Origin: Peribacillus simplex NBRC 15720 = DSM 1321
GTDB taxonomy: Bacteria > Bacillota > Bacilli > Bacillales > DSM-1321
Assembly (NCBI RefSeq): GCF_002243645.1
Contig: NZ_CP017704.1
Span: 783,501 to 847,500, forward strand
Length of the DNA stretch: 64,000 nt
Reading direction: 5' to 3'
Shown here: piece by piece, positions 25,326 to 33,651 of the stretch
How positions within the stretch are numbered: position 1 is the first letter of the stretch
How the letters are laid out: every line of letters begins with the position of its first letter
The notes under the pieces: generated by a model
Databases searched by the model: none
The model's input: only the letters and a program-made list of their open reading frames with translations
What the model was told of the DNA's origin: nothing
Translations under genes and position numbers: made by a program

Positions 25326-25708
25326 ACCCTTTACTAATTTGTTTCCTCTAGGAATTTGATGTTAATTTTTACCTAAAATTCAAGTATCACCTGATGGTTC
25401 CTTTCAACATTAAAACTATATTTTTAGGGATACCTTTTAGATATAAAATTCCACATTTTACTATATGTGAGATCCTTATATTAATTCTTCAGTAACACCT
25501 TTACATGCTTTTTCTAATATTTGTTCGTGAGTAAGAGGGAATCCTTCTTCCTCAAAACTACCCCGATAGTTGCAAAAGAAAAAGGCTCCCCTTAAGGCAG
25601 CTCCGATCTTCAGCTATAGTTACTAAGAGGTCCCCCAAGCAGTGGTCTATGTCGTATGCTAGGGCTTTCTGGTGTCCCATTAGAACAATTAATTTCTTAT
25701 TCTTTTTA
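25326..25708. other. Intergenic with short coding remnant
   Basis: The minus strand contains an open stretch (about 25485-25590) encoding GSFEEEGFPLTHEQILEKAC and KGVTEELI before a stop. It looks like the C-terminus of an unidentified lost gene. It overlaps repeat copy B. Confidence 0.3.
25544..25628. repeat. Intergenic repeat copy B
   Basis: CCCCGATAGTTGCAAAAGAA...AAGGCAGCTCCGATCTTCAGCT matches copy A at 24028-24120 with scattered changes. It is a diverged direct repeat. Confidence 0.5.
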
Positions 25709-25841
25709 TTATTTTACAACTTCCATAGTAAATCTATATGCGTGATCTATTGGAAAATAATTCTCTACCACTTTTTGTGCAACAATCTGGGAATCTCCAC
25801 TTTCAAAAGCTTTCTGCATCGCTTTGATTTGCTCTACCTTA
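25709..25841 (-). pseudogene. Unidentified coding remnant in phage debris
   Basis: The frame NKVEQIKAMQKAFESGDSQI, then VAQKVVENYFPIDHAYRFTM and EVVK, then stop. It is clearly protein-like in composition but has no start. I cannot name the family. Confidence 0.35.
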
Positions 25842-25919
25842 TTATCCAATTACAGGACGATCTAAGTTTTTAATCCCATCTGTGAAGCATTGAAGATCTA
25901 GTTTAAGTAATGATTTCAT
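25842..25919 (-). pseudogene. Possible phage capsid N-terminal fragment
   Basis: MKSLLKLDLQCFTDGIKNLD followed by a stop resembles the MxxLLKLNLQFFADG start of many phage major capsid proteins. It lies just after the ClpP-type prohead protease remnant, as in siphovirus head modules. Only 25 codons remain. Confidence 0.4.
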
Positions 25920-25958
25920 TTGTTTTCATCCTGTTTTTAGACAAATTAAAAACGCCTA

Positions 25959-26598
25959 TTATTGTTGGCGTTTGAATTTTTCCAATATGTTTTTATTTGT
26001 ACTTGCTGCAACCGGTGCCGGTTGTTCTTTTTTACGCAACCTTGCAAGGATACTATTTTTGTATTCCTCTGAATCAACTGTTTCTTCTTTTACTTCTTTT
26101 ACTTCATTTTCTTCATCTGCTAATCCTACATCCATAGCTTCATTAGAAGTGAACCATGTATCATTTTCAATCAATGTAACAATTTCAGAACGTTCTCCTT
26201 TGAATCTCGTCATGTAAATATCAGCAATTGACTTATCGATTCCTTCAAGAGCATTTAAGGTCTTTTTGATATCAGCCTTGGTTCCCCAGGCAACTGTAGA
26301 AGCTTCATGTATCATATCATCATAGAACCTGTATTCATGATTAATTTATCAGCTGCCCTTGCAATTAATGAAGCTGCTAACCCGTCGACTTGAACGATAA
26401 TTTCTGCTGAATGGTTTTTCAATTAATTGTAAATAGCTATCCCATCAAATACATCTCCGCCGCCGCTGCTGAGCTTAACTGTAATGGTATCTGATGTGAT
26501 GTTTTTCAATTCCCTTTCAACATCAACTGCAGAAGTAGATTCATTCCAACATGAATCACCAATGTCGCCATAGATAGTTAACGTTGAGATCATTTTTG
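25959..26598 (-). pseudogene. Phage ClpP-like prohead protease, broken
   Basis: Pieces in order on the minus strand read STLTIYGDIGDSCWN and KLSSGGGDVFDGIAIYN, then after an in-frame stop IIVQVDGLAASLIARAADKL with the nucleophile Ser. After a frameshift near 26310 follow MIHEASTVAWGTKADIKKTL with the catalytic His and a long C-terminal tail. This is the ClpP-type protease used by phages to process capsid. One stop and one frameshift make it inactive. It is fused upstream to a DNA-ligase fragment. Confidence 0.75.
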
Positions 26599-26735
26599 TG
26601 GCGAGTATACAATTTAATCTGATCATCAAACTTAGAAAAAATTAAACGAATTCCATCAAGCTTCAGTTCAGTAATGAAATCATTGTCCTCGAAGGGTTGC
26701 TCTGTTTTGTGCAAGAGCATTGGAGAAATAAACAA
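26590..26735 (-). pseudogene. ATP-dependent DNA ligase N-terminal fragment
   Basis: After a GAGGTG ribosome-binding site, TTG 26735 begins FISPMLLHKTEQPFEDNDFI, then TELKLDGIRLIFSKFD and KLYTRHK. KLDGIR is the nucleotidyltransferase KxDGxR motif whose Lys is adenylated. The gene ends after about 45 codons where ClpP-type sequence takes over. This is a deletion junction between two phage genes. Confidence 0.65.
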
Positions 26736-26995
26736 AGTTACCACCTCAAGATAATTGTAACACTTATAAAACAATATTCTCTGAGGTAGATAATGTAAAA
26801 TCAAATGGAAAATTATTGATAAATCCATTTTTTCATACATAAATCCCACCTGTCTTTAGTATCAAAAATCAAAATAGGGAGAGTGCTCATTCATTTTTTG
26901 AAAATGTTCATATAATAGGAATCAGGGATAATTGTCCAAAAGAATGCGACCTTGAAAAGTAACTTAAAGTATAGCAAAAAAGGAGTAATATTTTT

Positions 26996-28141
26996 ATGTC
27001 TTATCACGATGATTGTTGTAAAAAGAAAAAACGCTGCCATTATGACCATCACGATGATTGTTGTAAGAAGAAGAAACGCTGCGATTATGACCATCACGAT
27101 GATTGTTGTAAGAAGAAGAAACGCTGCGATTATGACCATCACGATGATTGTTGTAAGAAGGAAAAACGCTGCCATTATGACCATCACGATGATTGTTGTA
27201 AGAAGGAAAAACGCTGCCATTATGACCATCACGATGATTGTTGTAAGAAGAAGAAACGCTGCGATTATGACCATCACGATGATTGTTGTAAGAAGAAGAA
27301 ACGCTGCGATTATGACCATCACGATGATTGTTGTAAGAAGGAAAAACGCTGCGATTATGACCATCACGATGATTGTTGTAAGAAGGAAAAACGCTGCGAT
27401 TATGACCATCACGATGATTGTTGTAAGAAGAAGAAACGCTGCGATTATGACCATCACGATGATTGTTGTAAGAAGAAGAAACGCTGCGATTATGATCATC
27501 ACGATGATTGTAAGTGTAAATTAGAAAATATTCAATTCCAACTTCAACAACAGCAACAAAAACAAGAGCAACTTCAGGCTCAATTCCAAGCTCAACTTCA
27601 GGCCCAGACTCAAAATGATACCGATACTATTTCAAATGTAGGTAATCCAGTTGTGAATGTAAATGTATCCAATGATACTTCATCAAATGGCCGCTCTATT
27701 CCACAAACTAATTCAGCTTTTAGTGCAGCTACCCAAGGTTCAACCGTTCTTCAACCACTAGCTGGAACACTTCCTTTAGCTAAGGTATTTTTTCCAAATG
27801 AACTACTTGACTTAGAAAATGAATATGACCCATCTACTTCTACCTTCACCGCAAAAAATTCAGGTGTATATCTTTTTATTACATCTCTTAATTTTTCCCC
27901 TGATCCTACCGGGGTTCCTTATCAGGTTCGAGTTCAAATTCAAGTTAATGGTTCATCAGTCGGTACTGATGATGAATTTACTAGAGGCGATTCTGGTGAT
28001 TTCACTCTAGTTAGTGCCAAAGTGAATTTAAATGCCGGAGATACCGTAGAAGTTTTTGCTTCAAGTACAACTCCGGGTGTCCTTTTGCCAGGGAAAGCAA
28101 CTCGCTTTGAAGGAGCTAGATTCCCGTCTCCTACAGCATAA
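26996..28141 (+). CDS. Cys/Lys/His/Asp repeat protein with C1q/BclA-like domain
   Basis: The 381-residue protein follows AAAAAAGGAG. Residues 7-171 are eleven tandem copies of a 15-residue unit, CCKK(K/E)KRC(D/H)YDHHDD, giving 33 Cys and 25 His. Next comes CKCK and a Gln-rich, probably coiled-coil segment (about 176-208), a Ser/Asn-rich linker, and a C-terminal beta-rich domain (about 245-381; TFTAKNSGVYLFITSLNFSP, QVRVQIQVNGSSVG, NLNAGDTVEVFAS) resembling the C1q/TNF-like trimer domain of BclA. There is no signal peptide, as for spore-surface proteins made in the mother cell. I infer a spore-surface or metal-binding, disulfide-crosslinked filament. A CATATAATA (26909-26917) resembles a sigma-K -10 box, but no -35 is clear. 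No close described homologue comes to mind for the repeat part. Confidence 0.8.
   Translation: MSYHDDCCKKKKRCHYDHHDDCCKKKKRCDYDHHDDCCKKKKRCDYDHHDDCCKKEKRCHYDHHDDCCKKEKRCHYDHHDDCCKKKKRCDYDHHDDCCKKKKRCDYDHHDDCCKKEKRCDYDHHDDCCKKEKRCDYDHHDDCCKKKKRCDYDHHDDCCKKKKRCDYDHHDDCKCKLENIQFQLQQQQQKQEQLQAQFQAQLQAQTQNDTDTISNVGNPVVNVNVSNDTSSNGRSIPQTNSAFSAATQGSTVLQPLAGTLPLAKVFFPNELLDLENEYDPSTSTFTAKNSGVYLFITSLNFSPDPTGVPYQVRVQIQVNGSSVGTDDEFTRGDSGDFTLVSAKVNLNAGDTVEVFASSTTPGVLLPGKATRFEGARFPSPTA
27014..27508 (+). repeat. Eleven 45-bp tandem repeats
   Basis: Eleven in-frame 45-bp units encode the 15-residue repeat. Variants occur as identical neighbours: units 2-3, 4-5, 6-7, 8-9 and 10-11 are pairs, with types KD, EH, KD, ED, KD, and unit 1 is KH. 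This points to expansion by 90-bp dimers. The high identity makes length variation between strains likely. Confidence 0.95.
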
Positions 28142-28329
28142 ATAAAAAAGGCATAAATATGAGTAATGTTACAGACTAACCAGGAAAAGTTGGTTATAGC
28201 AGTGAGTGCGGTAGAGGTACCTACATTCACTCCATCTACCATTCCGGTTTTTTTGCATCTAGATTTTGGGTTTATGCCAATTAAAGAACATAAATAAAAA
28301 AATCCTGTTCAACCAAGGTGCGTAAGTTC

Positions 28330-28855
28330 TTTAAAAGATAAAAGGGATGGACAGATATAGATTTAAAAGAACAAACCATTTTCTATAACAAAGACTCTAG
28401 ATTTTAAAGCTAAATCCAAACAAGAACTGTTTGGCGATCCAAAAACATTTAATTCTAAGCGGGTTATTTCTATTAGCCAGACACATACTCAAGTGCTTCA
28501 ACATCACCTTCGGCATCAAAACCAACATAAACTTACCTTGAATGAATTATACCACCATGATCTAAATCTAGTACTGTGCAGGGATGATGGCAGCTTCATG
28601 CCAAAGTCTACTTTATTTAATGCATTCAGTCGTATCCTAAAAAAAGCTGAGTTGCCTTCTCTTCCCATCCACTCCTTACGTCATACACATGCAGTGCTCC
28701 AACTAGAAGCTGGAGCCGATATGAAATATGTTCAGGAAAGATTAGGTCATGGCAGCCTTGCTATTACTTCTGATGTTTACGCCCATATAAGCAAAAAACT
28801 CGAAAAGAAAAACATGGACAAGTTTGAAGAATACACCAAGGCAATAATCGATTAA
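28330..28855 (+). pseudogene. Tyrosine integrase, truncated and frameshifted (inner copy)
   Basis: From about 28336 the codons read GWTDIDLKEQT, shift frame near 28380 and continue ITKTLDFKAKSKQELFGDPK, then a long frame to SLRHTHAVLQLEAGADMKYV, QERLGHGSLAITSDVYAHIS and KKLEKKNMDKFEEY. The catalytic Arg (RHTH), His/Lys region, LGH and Tyr (VYAH) of the tyrosine recombinase are all present. The arm-binding and core-binding N-terminal domains are missing. It ends 116 bases before the glnA-proximal att repeat, the position expected for an integrase of an element inserted in glnA. Confidence 0.85.
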
Positions 28856-28881
28856 ATTTTTCGATAAATTTGGTGGACAAA

Positions 28882-28929
28882 TGGTGGGCAAATATCTATT
28901 TCATTTATTTAACTTAGATTTGCCCACCA
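28882..28929. repeat. Inverted repeat between integrase and att
   Basis: TGGTGGGCAAAT (28882-28893) and ATTTGCCCACCA (28918-28929) are perfect 12-bp arms. They may form the integrase terminator or arm-type integrase sites. Confidence 0.7.
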
Positions 28930-28936
28930 AATAAAA

Positions 28937-28966
28937 AAACCCTGACACCAGAGGTGCCAAGGGTTT
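28937..28966 (-). terminator. Terminator of glnA
   Basis: AAACCC...GACACC and GGTG...AAGGGTTT pair imperfectly around AGA, and a T run follows on the minus strand. It begins six bases after the glnA stop and was probably supplied by the integrated element. Confidence 0.75.
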
Positions 28967-28970
28967 GAGA

Positions 28971-28987
28971 TATTAATACATTGACAT
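28971..28987. repeat. Inner att-like repeat at the glnA 3' end
   Basis: TATTAATACATTGACAT covers the last codons (MSMY) and stop of glnA and is identical to 18641-18657. Integration here would regenerate an intact glnA. Confidence 0.75.
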
Positions 28988-30307
28988 ATATTGTTCGCGT
29001 TCCCATGGGTGAACTTGTGTGCGGAACATATCCCACTCGATTTCTTTTGCTTCGATGAAGTGTTCAAGTAAATGTTCACCTAATGCTTCTTTGATTACTT
29101 CATCAGATTTTAATGTTTCCAATGCAGCATACAAAGTAGCTGGTAGATCAACGATACCTACTTCTTCACGCTCTTCTTTATTCATAACATAGATGTTGCG
29201 GTCAACTGGAGCTGGAGGAGTCAAGTCGTTCTTGATACCGTCAAGACCAGCTTTCAGCAGAACTGCAAGTGCCAAGTATGGGTTTGCTGCTGGATCGACA
29301 CTACGTACCTCTACGCGAGTACTTACTCCACGTGAAGCTGGGATACGGATTAATGGGCTACGGTTTTTAGCGGACCATGCAACATAACAAGGAGCTTCGT
29401 AACCAGGAACTAGACGTTTGTATGAGTTAACAGTTGGGTTTGTTACCGCAGTGAAGCTTGGAGCATGCTTAATGATACCTGCGATAAATTGCTCAGCTGT
29501 TTTACTTAATTCCAATTTACCTTTTGTATCATAAAATGCGTTTTCGTTTCCTTTGAATAGAGAAACGTTACAGTGCATACCAGATCCGTTAACACCGAAC
29601 AATGGTTTTGGCATGAATGTTGCGTGTAAACCATGTTTACGGGCAATTGTTTTAACAACCAATTTAAATGTTTGGATGTTATCACAAGCTGAGATTGCAT
29701 CTGCATATTTAAAGTCAATTTCATGTTGTCCTGGAGCTACTTCATGGTGGGATGCTTCGATTTCAAATCCCATTTCTTCAAGCTCAAGAACGATATCACG
29801 ACGGCAGTTTTCTCCTAGGTCAGTAGGTGCAAGGTCAAAGTATCCGCCTTTGTCGTTCAATTCTAAAGTCGGCTCGCCTGCTGCATCCAGTTTAAATAGG
29901 AAGAATTCAGGTTCAGGTCCAAGATTGAAATCTGTGAAGCCCATTTCTCTTGCTTCTGCAAGAACACGTTTTAGGTTTGCACGTGGATCTCCATCAAAAG
30001 GTGTTCCATCCGTATTGTAAATATCACAGATCAAACGTGCGACTTTACCTTTTTCGGAAGTCCAAGGGAAGATAACCCATGTATTTAAATCAGGATATAG
30101 GTACATATCAGACTCTTCGATACGTACGAAGCCTTCAATGGAAGATCCGTCAAACATCATTTTATTATCAAGTGCTTTTTCTAATTGACTGACTGGGATT
30201 TCAACGTTTTTAATTGTCCCTAAAATATCAGTAAATTGTAAACGAATGTACTTAACATTTTCTTCTTTCGCTAAACGAGTGATGTCTTCACGTGTGAACT
30301 TTGCCAA
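28973..30307 (-). CDS. glnA: Glutamine synthetase, type I-alpha
   Basis: This 444-residue enzyme makes glutamine from glutamate, ammonia and ATP and is a dodecamer in the cytosol. Motifs include [35 protein letters not shown] (with the Arg linked to feedback inhibition in Bacillus), [24 protein letters not shown] and [17 protein letters not shown]. The length and the lack of an adenylylation-site segment fit the I-alpha, feedback-regulated type. The C-terminal [18 protein letters not shown] is the part that contacts GlnR and TnrA in B. subtilis, and its codons form the att-like repeat. It is cotranscribed with glnR, 39 bases upstream. Confidence 0.98.
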   Translation of the reverse strand: MAKFTREDITRLAKEENVKYIRLQFTDILGTIKNVEIPVSQLEKALDNKMMFDGSSIEGFVRIEESDMYLYPDLNTWVIFPWTSEKGKVARLICDIYNTDGTPFDGDPRANLKRVLAEAREMGFTDFNLGPEPEFFLFKLDAAGEPTLELNDKGGYFDLAPTDLGENCRRDIVLELEEMGFEIEASHHEVAPGQHEIDFKYADAISACDNIQTFKLVVKTIARKHGLHATFMPKPLFGVNGSGMHCNVSLFKGNENAFYDTKGKLELSKTAEQFIAGIIKHAPSFTAVTNPTVNSYKRLVPGYEAPCYVAWSAKNRSPLIRIPASRGVSTRVEVRSVDPAANPYLALAVLLKAGLDGIKNDLTPPAPVDRNIYVMNKEEREEVGIVDLPATLYAALETLKSDEVIKEALGEHLLEHFIEAKEIEWDMFRTQVHPWEREQYMSMY

Positions 30308-30346
30308 TTTCTATTCCCCCTAATAATCATTCATAAATCATATTTT

Positions 30347-30751
30347 TTATTGGAAAAAACGAGACATATCCCCTTGTCTAAGAGATGTTCGATGCTTGCT
30401 TCCTTGTAAAAGCTCGGCACGCAGAAGCTTGCGAAGCTCCTCGTCACTAAGGTCCTGTCTTATTTTTTCCGCTTGTTCTAAATCTTGAGTTTTAGGTAAA
30501 TTCTGTTCCTTTACAGTGAAAATCTTTTTTATGCCGGCCAGATTGACTCCTTGTTCGATTAAATCTTTAATCTCAAGCAGTCGATCGATATCGTTTAAAG
30601 AGAAAACCCGACGATTTCCATCTGTTCTCATAGGAGTAATAAGTTGATGCTCTTCGTAATACCGAATTTGGCGTGCAGACAACTCAGTTAGCTGCATGAC
30701 GATTCCGATGGAAAAAAGAGGCATCGAACGCCGAATGTTGTTGCCGCTCAT
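30347..30751 (-). CDS. glnR: MerR-family nitrogen repressor GlnR
   Basis: I choose ATG 30751 (134 aa), which has GGAGG nine bases upstream and matches the [15 protein letters not shown] start of B. subtilis GlnR; the frame itself is open further up. The winged helix covers [26 protein letters not shown], followed by the dimer helix ([24 protein letters not shown]) and a C-terminal tail ending in RQGDMSRFF. The tail is autoinhibitory and is relieved by feedback-inhibited glutamine synthetase. GlnR represses glnRA when nitrogen is plentiful. Two GlnR boxes lie on its own promoter. Confidence 0.96.
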   Translation of the reverse strand: MSGNNIRRSMPLFSIGIVMQLTELSARQIRYYEEHQLITPMRTDGNRRVFSLNDIDRLLEIKDLIEQGVNLAGIKKIFTVKEQNLPKTQDLEQAEKIRQDLSDEELRKLLRAELLQGSKHRTSLRQGDMSRFFQ

Positions 30752-30784
30752 TCTTAGCATCCTCCTTTTGTTTAACTTAAAATA

Positions 30785-30813
30785 ATCATATATCATGTTA
30801 TTAAACTTGTCAA
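30785..30813 (-). promoter_or_regulatory. glnRA promoter
   Basis: TTGACA (30813-30808) and TATGAT (30790-30785) are 17 bases apart on the minus strand, 34 bases before the glnR start codon. Confidence 0.85.
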
Positions 30814-30835
30814 TATGATGTTACATTTTATGACG
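30796..30835 (-). promoter_or_regulatory. Two GlnR/TnrA boxes
   Basis: Box 1 (30819-30835, minus CGTCATAAAATGTAACA) and box 2 (30796-30812, minus TGACAAGTTTAATAACA) each match TGTNAN7TNACA with one mismatch. Box 2 overlaps the -35 element. The centres are 23 bases apart, as in the B. subtilis glnRA control region, so dimers would bind side by side. Confidence 0.8.
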
Positions 30836-30948
30836 TGTTTTTATCAGAAAAATTAAATGATTTGATACTACTCAAATATTATGACAATTGTTTTTTACAG
30901 AAATCCAATTGTATCTGGATTCCCATTACATACCTAACTTAATTTCAT

Positions 30949-32220
30949 TTACAATTGAATCAGCTTTTTGTCCATTAGCGCATTCACAGCAGTCAATACA
31001 GCAACTTTAACATGGGCATATGTCAATCCGCCTTGAACGTAGGCAACATATGGAGCCCTTGTCGGACCATCTGCCGTCAGCTCAATGCTTGCCCCCTGTA
31101 TAAAGGTGCCCGCAGCCATGATTACATCGTCCTCATATCCTGGCATATAGGCAGGATATGGTGTCACATGCGAATTGATTGGTGATGCATATTGGATGGC
31201 CTGACAGAAGGCAACCATTTTATCCCGGTCATCAAATTGGACGGATTGAATCAAGTCAGTTCGCTTCGCATCCCATTTAGGAGATGTATTCATACCGAGT
31301 TTTTCTAAAAAGGCAGCTGTGAATACAGCTCCTTTAACAGCTTGGCCCACTACATGCGGTGCAAGGAAGAATCCTTGGTACATTTCCTGCAGACTATAAA
31401 GCGACGCACCTGCTTCCGCCCCTATTCCTGGTGATGTTAATCGATAAGAACAAGCTTCAACCAAGTCCTTTTTACCAACAATGTAGCCACCGGTTTTCAC
31501 TATTCCGCCACCGGGGTTTTTAATGAGTGAACCTGCCATTAAATCCGCTCCGACATGACATGGTTCTTGTGTCTCAACAAACTCTCCATAACAGTTGTCC
31601 ACGAACACGACGATTTCAGGGTTAATGTCTTTTACAAAGGAAATCATTTCGCTTATTTCATCAATCGTAAAGGAAGGTCGTGTAGCATACCCTTTTGACC
31701 GTTGTATACCGATCATCTTCGTATTTGGTTGAATGGCTTGTTTGACGGCTTCGAAATCAACGGTTCCAGTTTCCGCTAACGGAACGGCCTTATAACTTAT
31801 TTGGAAATCACGCAAAGATCCAATACCCGATCCTCGGATACCGACAATTTCTTCCAAAGTATCATACGGCTTTCCAGTTATGTATAACAATTCATCCCCT
31901 GGGCGCAATATGCCGAACAGAGCGGTTGAGATGGCGTGTGTGCCAGAAATAATTTGGGGGCGCACCAATCCAGCCTCCGCTCCAAAAACATCTGCATATA
32001 TCAATTCCAGCGTATCTCGGCCCATATCATCGTATCCATACCCTGTAGTCGGGATGAAATGGGAATCACTCACTCTATGTGCTTGATAACTTTGTAATAC
32101 ACGAAATTGATTTTCTTCAATTCGTTCGTCCACTTGCTTATGTAACGGAGAAATCATTGCTTCCACTTCCTGGGCAATGTTTTTCAACACTTCTCCATTT
32201 GTTAACTGCTGATACATCAA
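30949..32220 (-). CDS. ynbB: PLP-dependent lyase family protein YnbB
   Basis: This 423-residue protein belongs to the fold-type I methionine gamma-lyase/'aluminium resistance' family. The PLP Lys is in MAGSLIKNPGGGIVKTGGYI (about 232), preceded by VVFVDNCYGEFVE with the cofactor Asp. RPQIISGTHAISTALFGIL is the N-terminal phosphate-binding part. The reaction is unproven; a C-S or related beta/gamma elimination is likely. It lies between hflX and glnR, as ynbB does in B. subtilis, nine bases after hflX. Confidence 0.9.
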   Translation of the reverse strand: MMYQQLTNGEVLKNIAQEVEAMISPLHKQVDERIEENQFRVLQSYQAHRVSDSHFIPTTGYGYDDMGRDTLELIYADVFGAEAGLVRPQIISGTHAISTALFGILRPGDELLYITGKPYDTLEEIVGIRGSGIGSLRDFQISYKAVPLAETGTVDFEAVKQAIQPNTKMIGIQRSKGYATRPSFTIDEISEMISFVKDINPEIVVFVDNCYGEFVETQEPCHVGADLMAGSLIKNPGGGIVKTGGYIVGKKDLVEACSYRLTSPGIGAEAGASLYSLQEMYQGFFLAPHVVGQAVKGAVFTAAFLEKLGMNTSPKWDAKRTDLIQSVQFDDRDKMVAFCQAIQYASPINSHVTPYPAYMPGYEDDVIMAAGTFIQGASIELTADGPTRAPYVAYVQGGLTYAHVKVAVLTAVNALMDKKLIQL

Positions 32221-32229
32221 AATTCCCCT

Positions 32230-33483
32230 TTATAATGAATATTTCTCCAGCTGCCCGGTTATTGGATGATCAGCTAGACAAAAACCTTTGCATTCATATC
32301 TTTCCGATTCTTCATTAAAGGAGAGAGTGCGCAATATGGTTTCATTTTTCAGCTGTGATAATAGTTTACCCTCACTCGATGGCAGGAAAACATGATACGG
32401 GACCATTTCTTCAATCACGTACTTTTCAATTTCTTCCATGATTAGATTCAGGTCTGATTGTTCATAGGCACTGATCATTAATGAAGCACGACTGGCTGAC
32501 CTGACAAAATCTGCGTGAATCTTATCTTTCTTATTATACAACGTTAGCTGTGGAATGGAAGGGACATCTAAGTCATTTAGTAAATCATGCACCGTTTTCT
32601 GATGATTAAAGTAATCTGTACTTGAGGAATCAACCACATGGAGCAATAGATCCGCTTCTTTCACTTCTTCCAGGGTTGAACGGAATGCAGCAATTAAAGA
32701 TGTCGGCAAATCTTGAATGAATCCAACCGTATCCGTCAGCAGCACGGTAAATCCGCTAGGAAGAATCGCCTTTCGTGTCATGGGATCCAGCGTAGCGAAT
32801 AACTGGTTCTCTTCGTATGAATTCGCCTCCGTCAGACGGTTGAACAGCGTTGATTTACCTGCGTTCGTGTATCCCACAAGGGCTATTTGAAATGCCTTAT
32901 TACGTTTCCTTCTATCACGATAGCGTTCACGATGCTTCACTATGCCACTTAATTGTTGCTTGATTTCATCTATTTTCCCACGAATGTGGCGGCGGTCGCT
33001 TTCCAGCTTCGTCTCCCCTGGTCCCCTGGTGCCGATTCCGCCTCCAAGCCTGGACATTGCCGTACCCTGTCCGACCAAACGCGGCAATAAATATTGGAGC
33101 TGAGCAAGTTCAACTTGCAGCTTCCCTTCTCTGGATCGCGCCCGCTGAGCGAATATATCCAATATTAGCTGTGTCCGGTCAATGATCCTTGCATCCAATT
33201 GTTTTGAAAGGTTCCGAATCTGGCTCGGAGATAGTTCATCATTAAAGATAAATAAATCCGGCTCCAGCTCCTCTTCCAGATTCCGAAGTTCCTCCACTTT
33301 TCCTTTTCCTATATATGTAGCCGGATCGACACTTTCCCTTTTCTGGCTAATGGTCATTAAAACCTCACCATTCGCCGTCTTCGCCAATGAAGCCAGCTCA
33401 TCGAGTGAATATTCAAAACGTTCATTGGTCTCAGTTGTTTGACACCCAATCAACACGGCCGTTTCCTTAATTGCTTCTTCCAA
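32230..33483 (-). CDS. hflX: Ribosome-associated GTPase HflX
   Basis: This 417-residue protein has the HflX N-terminal domain ([69 protein letters not shown]). A G domain follows with Walker [16 protein letters not shown] (about 204), switch [12 protein letters not shown], and NKKD. HflX binds the 50S subunit and splits stalled or hibernating ribosomes. The position next to ynbB is conserved. Confidence 0.96.
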   Translation of the reverse strand: MEEAIKETAVLIGCQTTETNERFEYSLDELASLAKTANGEVLMTISQKRESVDPATYIGKGKVEELRNLEEELEPDLFIFNDELSPSQIRNLSKQLDARIIDRTQLILDIFAQRARSREGKLQVELAQLQYLLPRLVGQGTAMSRLGGGIGTRGPGETKLESDRRHIRGKIDEIKQQLSGIVKHRERYRDRRKRNKAFQIALVGYTNAGKSTLFNRLTEANSYEENQLFATLDPMTRKAILPSGFTVLLTDTVGFIQDLPTSLIAAFRSTLEEVKEADLLLHVVDSSSTDYFNHQKTVHDLLNDLDVPSIPQLTLYNKKDKIHADFVRSASRASLMISAYEQSDLNLIMEEIEKYVIEEMVPYHVFLPSSEGKLLSQLKNETILRTLSFNEESERYECKGFCLADHPITGQLEKYSL

Positions 33484-33651
33484 ATCAAATGCACCACCTT
33501 CTCGAAGATTTTAGTTAATCATAACAAAAAAATTGAATATATAAAAATTTCCTCAAAACGAAGCTTTTAACCGTTTTAAAAATTCCGATAACATGCTAAA
33601 ATCAAATTTGGCTTTACTATCAAAATCGAAAAGACATAGAGGGACATTCAT

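Noticed and set aside
25649-25873. Plus-strand 74-codon frame
   Set aside because: The opposite strand carries recognisable phage-type coding remnants, and this frame has no ribosome-binding site.
26556-26849. A complete 97-residue ligase protein
   Set aside because: The first 38 residues come from upstream non-coding sequence and the last ones from the ClpP-type gene read in another frame. Only the middle is ligase-like.
26891-27524. Long open frames on both strands across the 45-bp repeats (hydrophobic ITMIVVRRRNAA-type repeats)
   Set aside because: The repeat length is a multiple of three, so any frame without a stop in one unit stays open. The frame starting at 26996 has the ribosome-binding site and continues into a folded domain.
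27940-28242. 100-codon frame antisense to the repeat protein's C-terminal domain
   Set aside because: It is a shadow of the real gene; no start signal or family resemblance.
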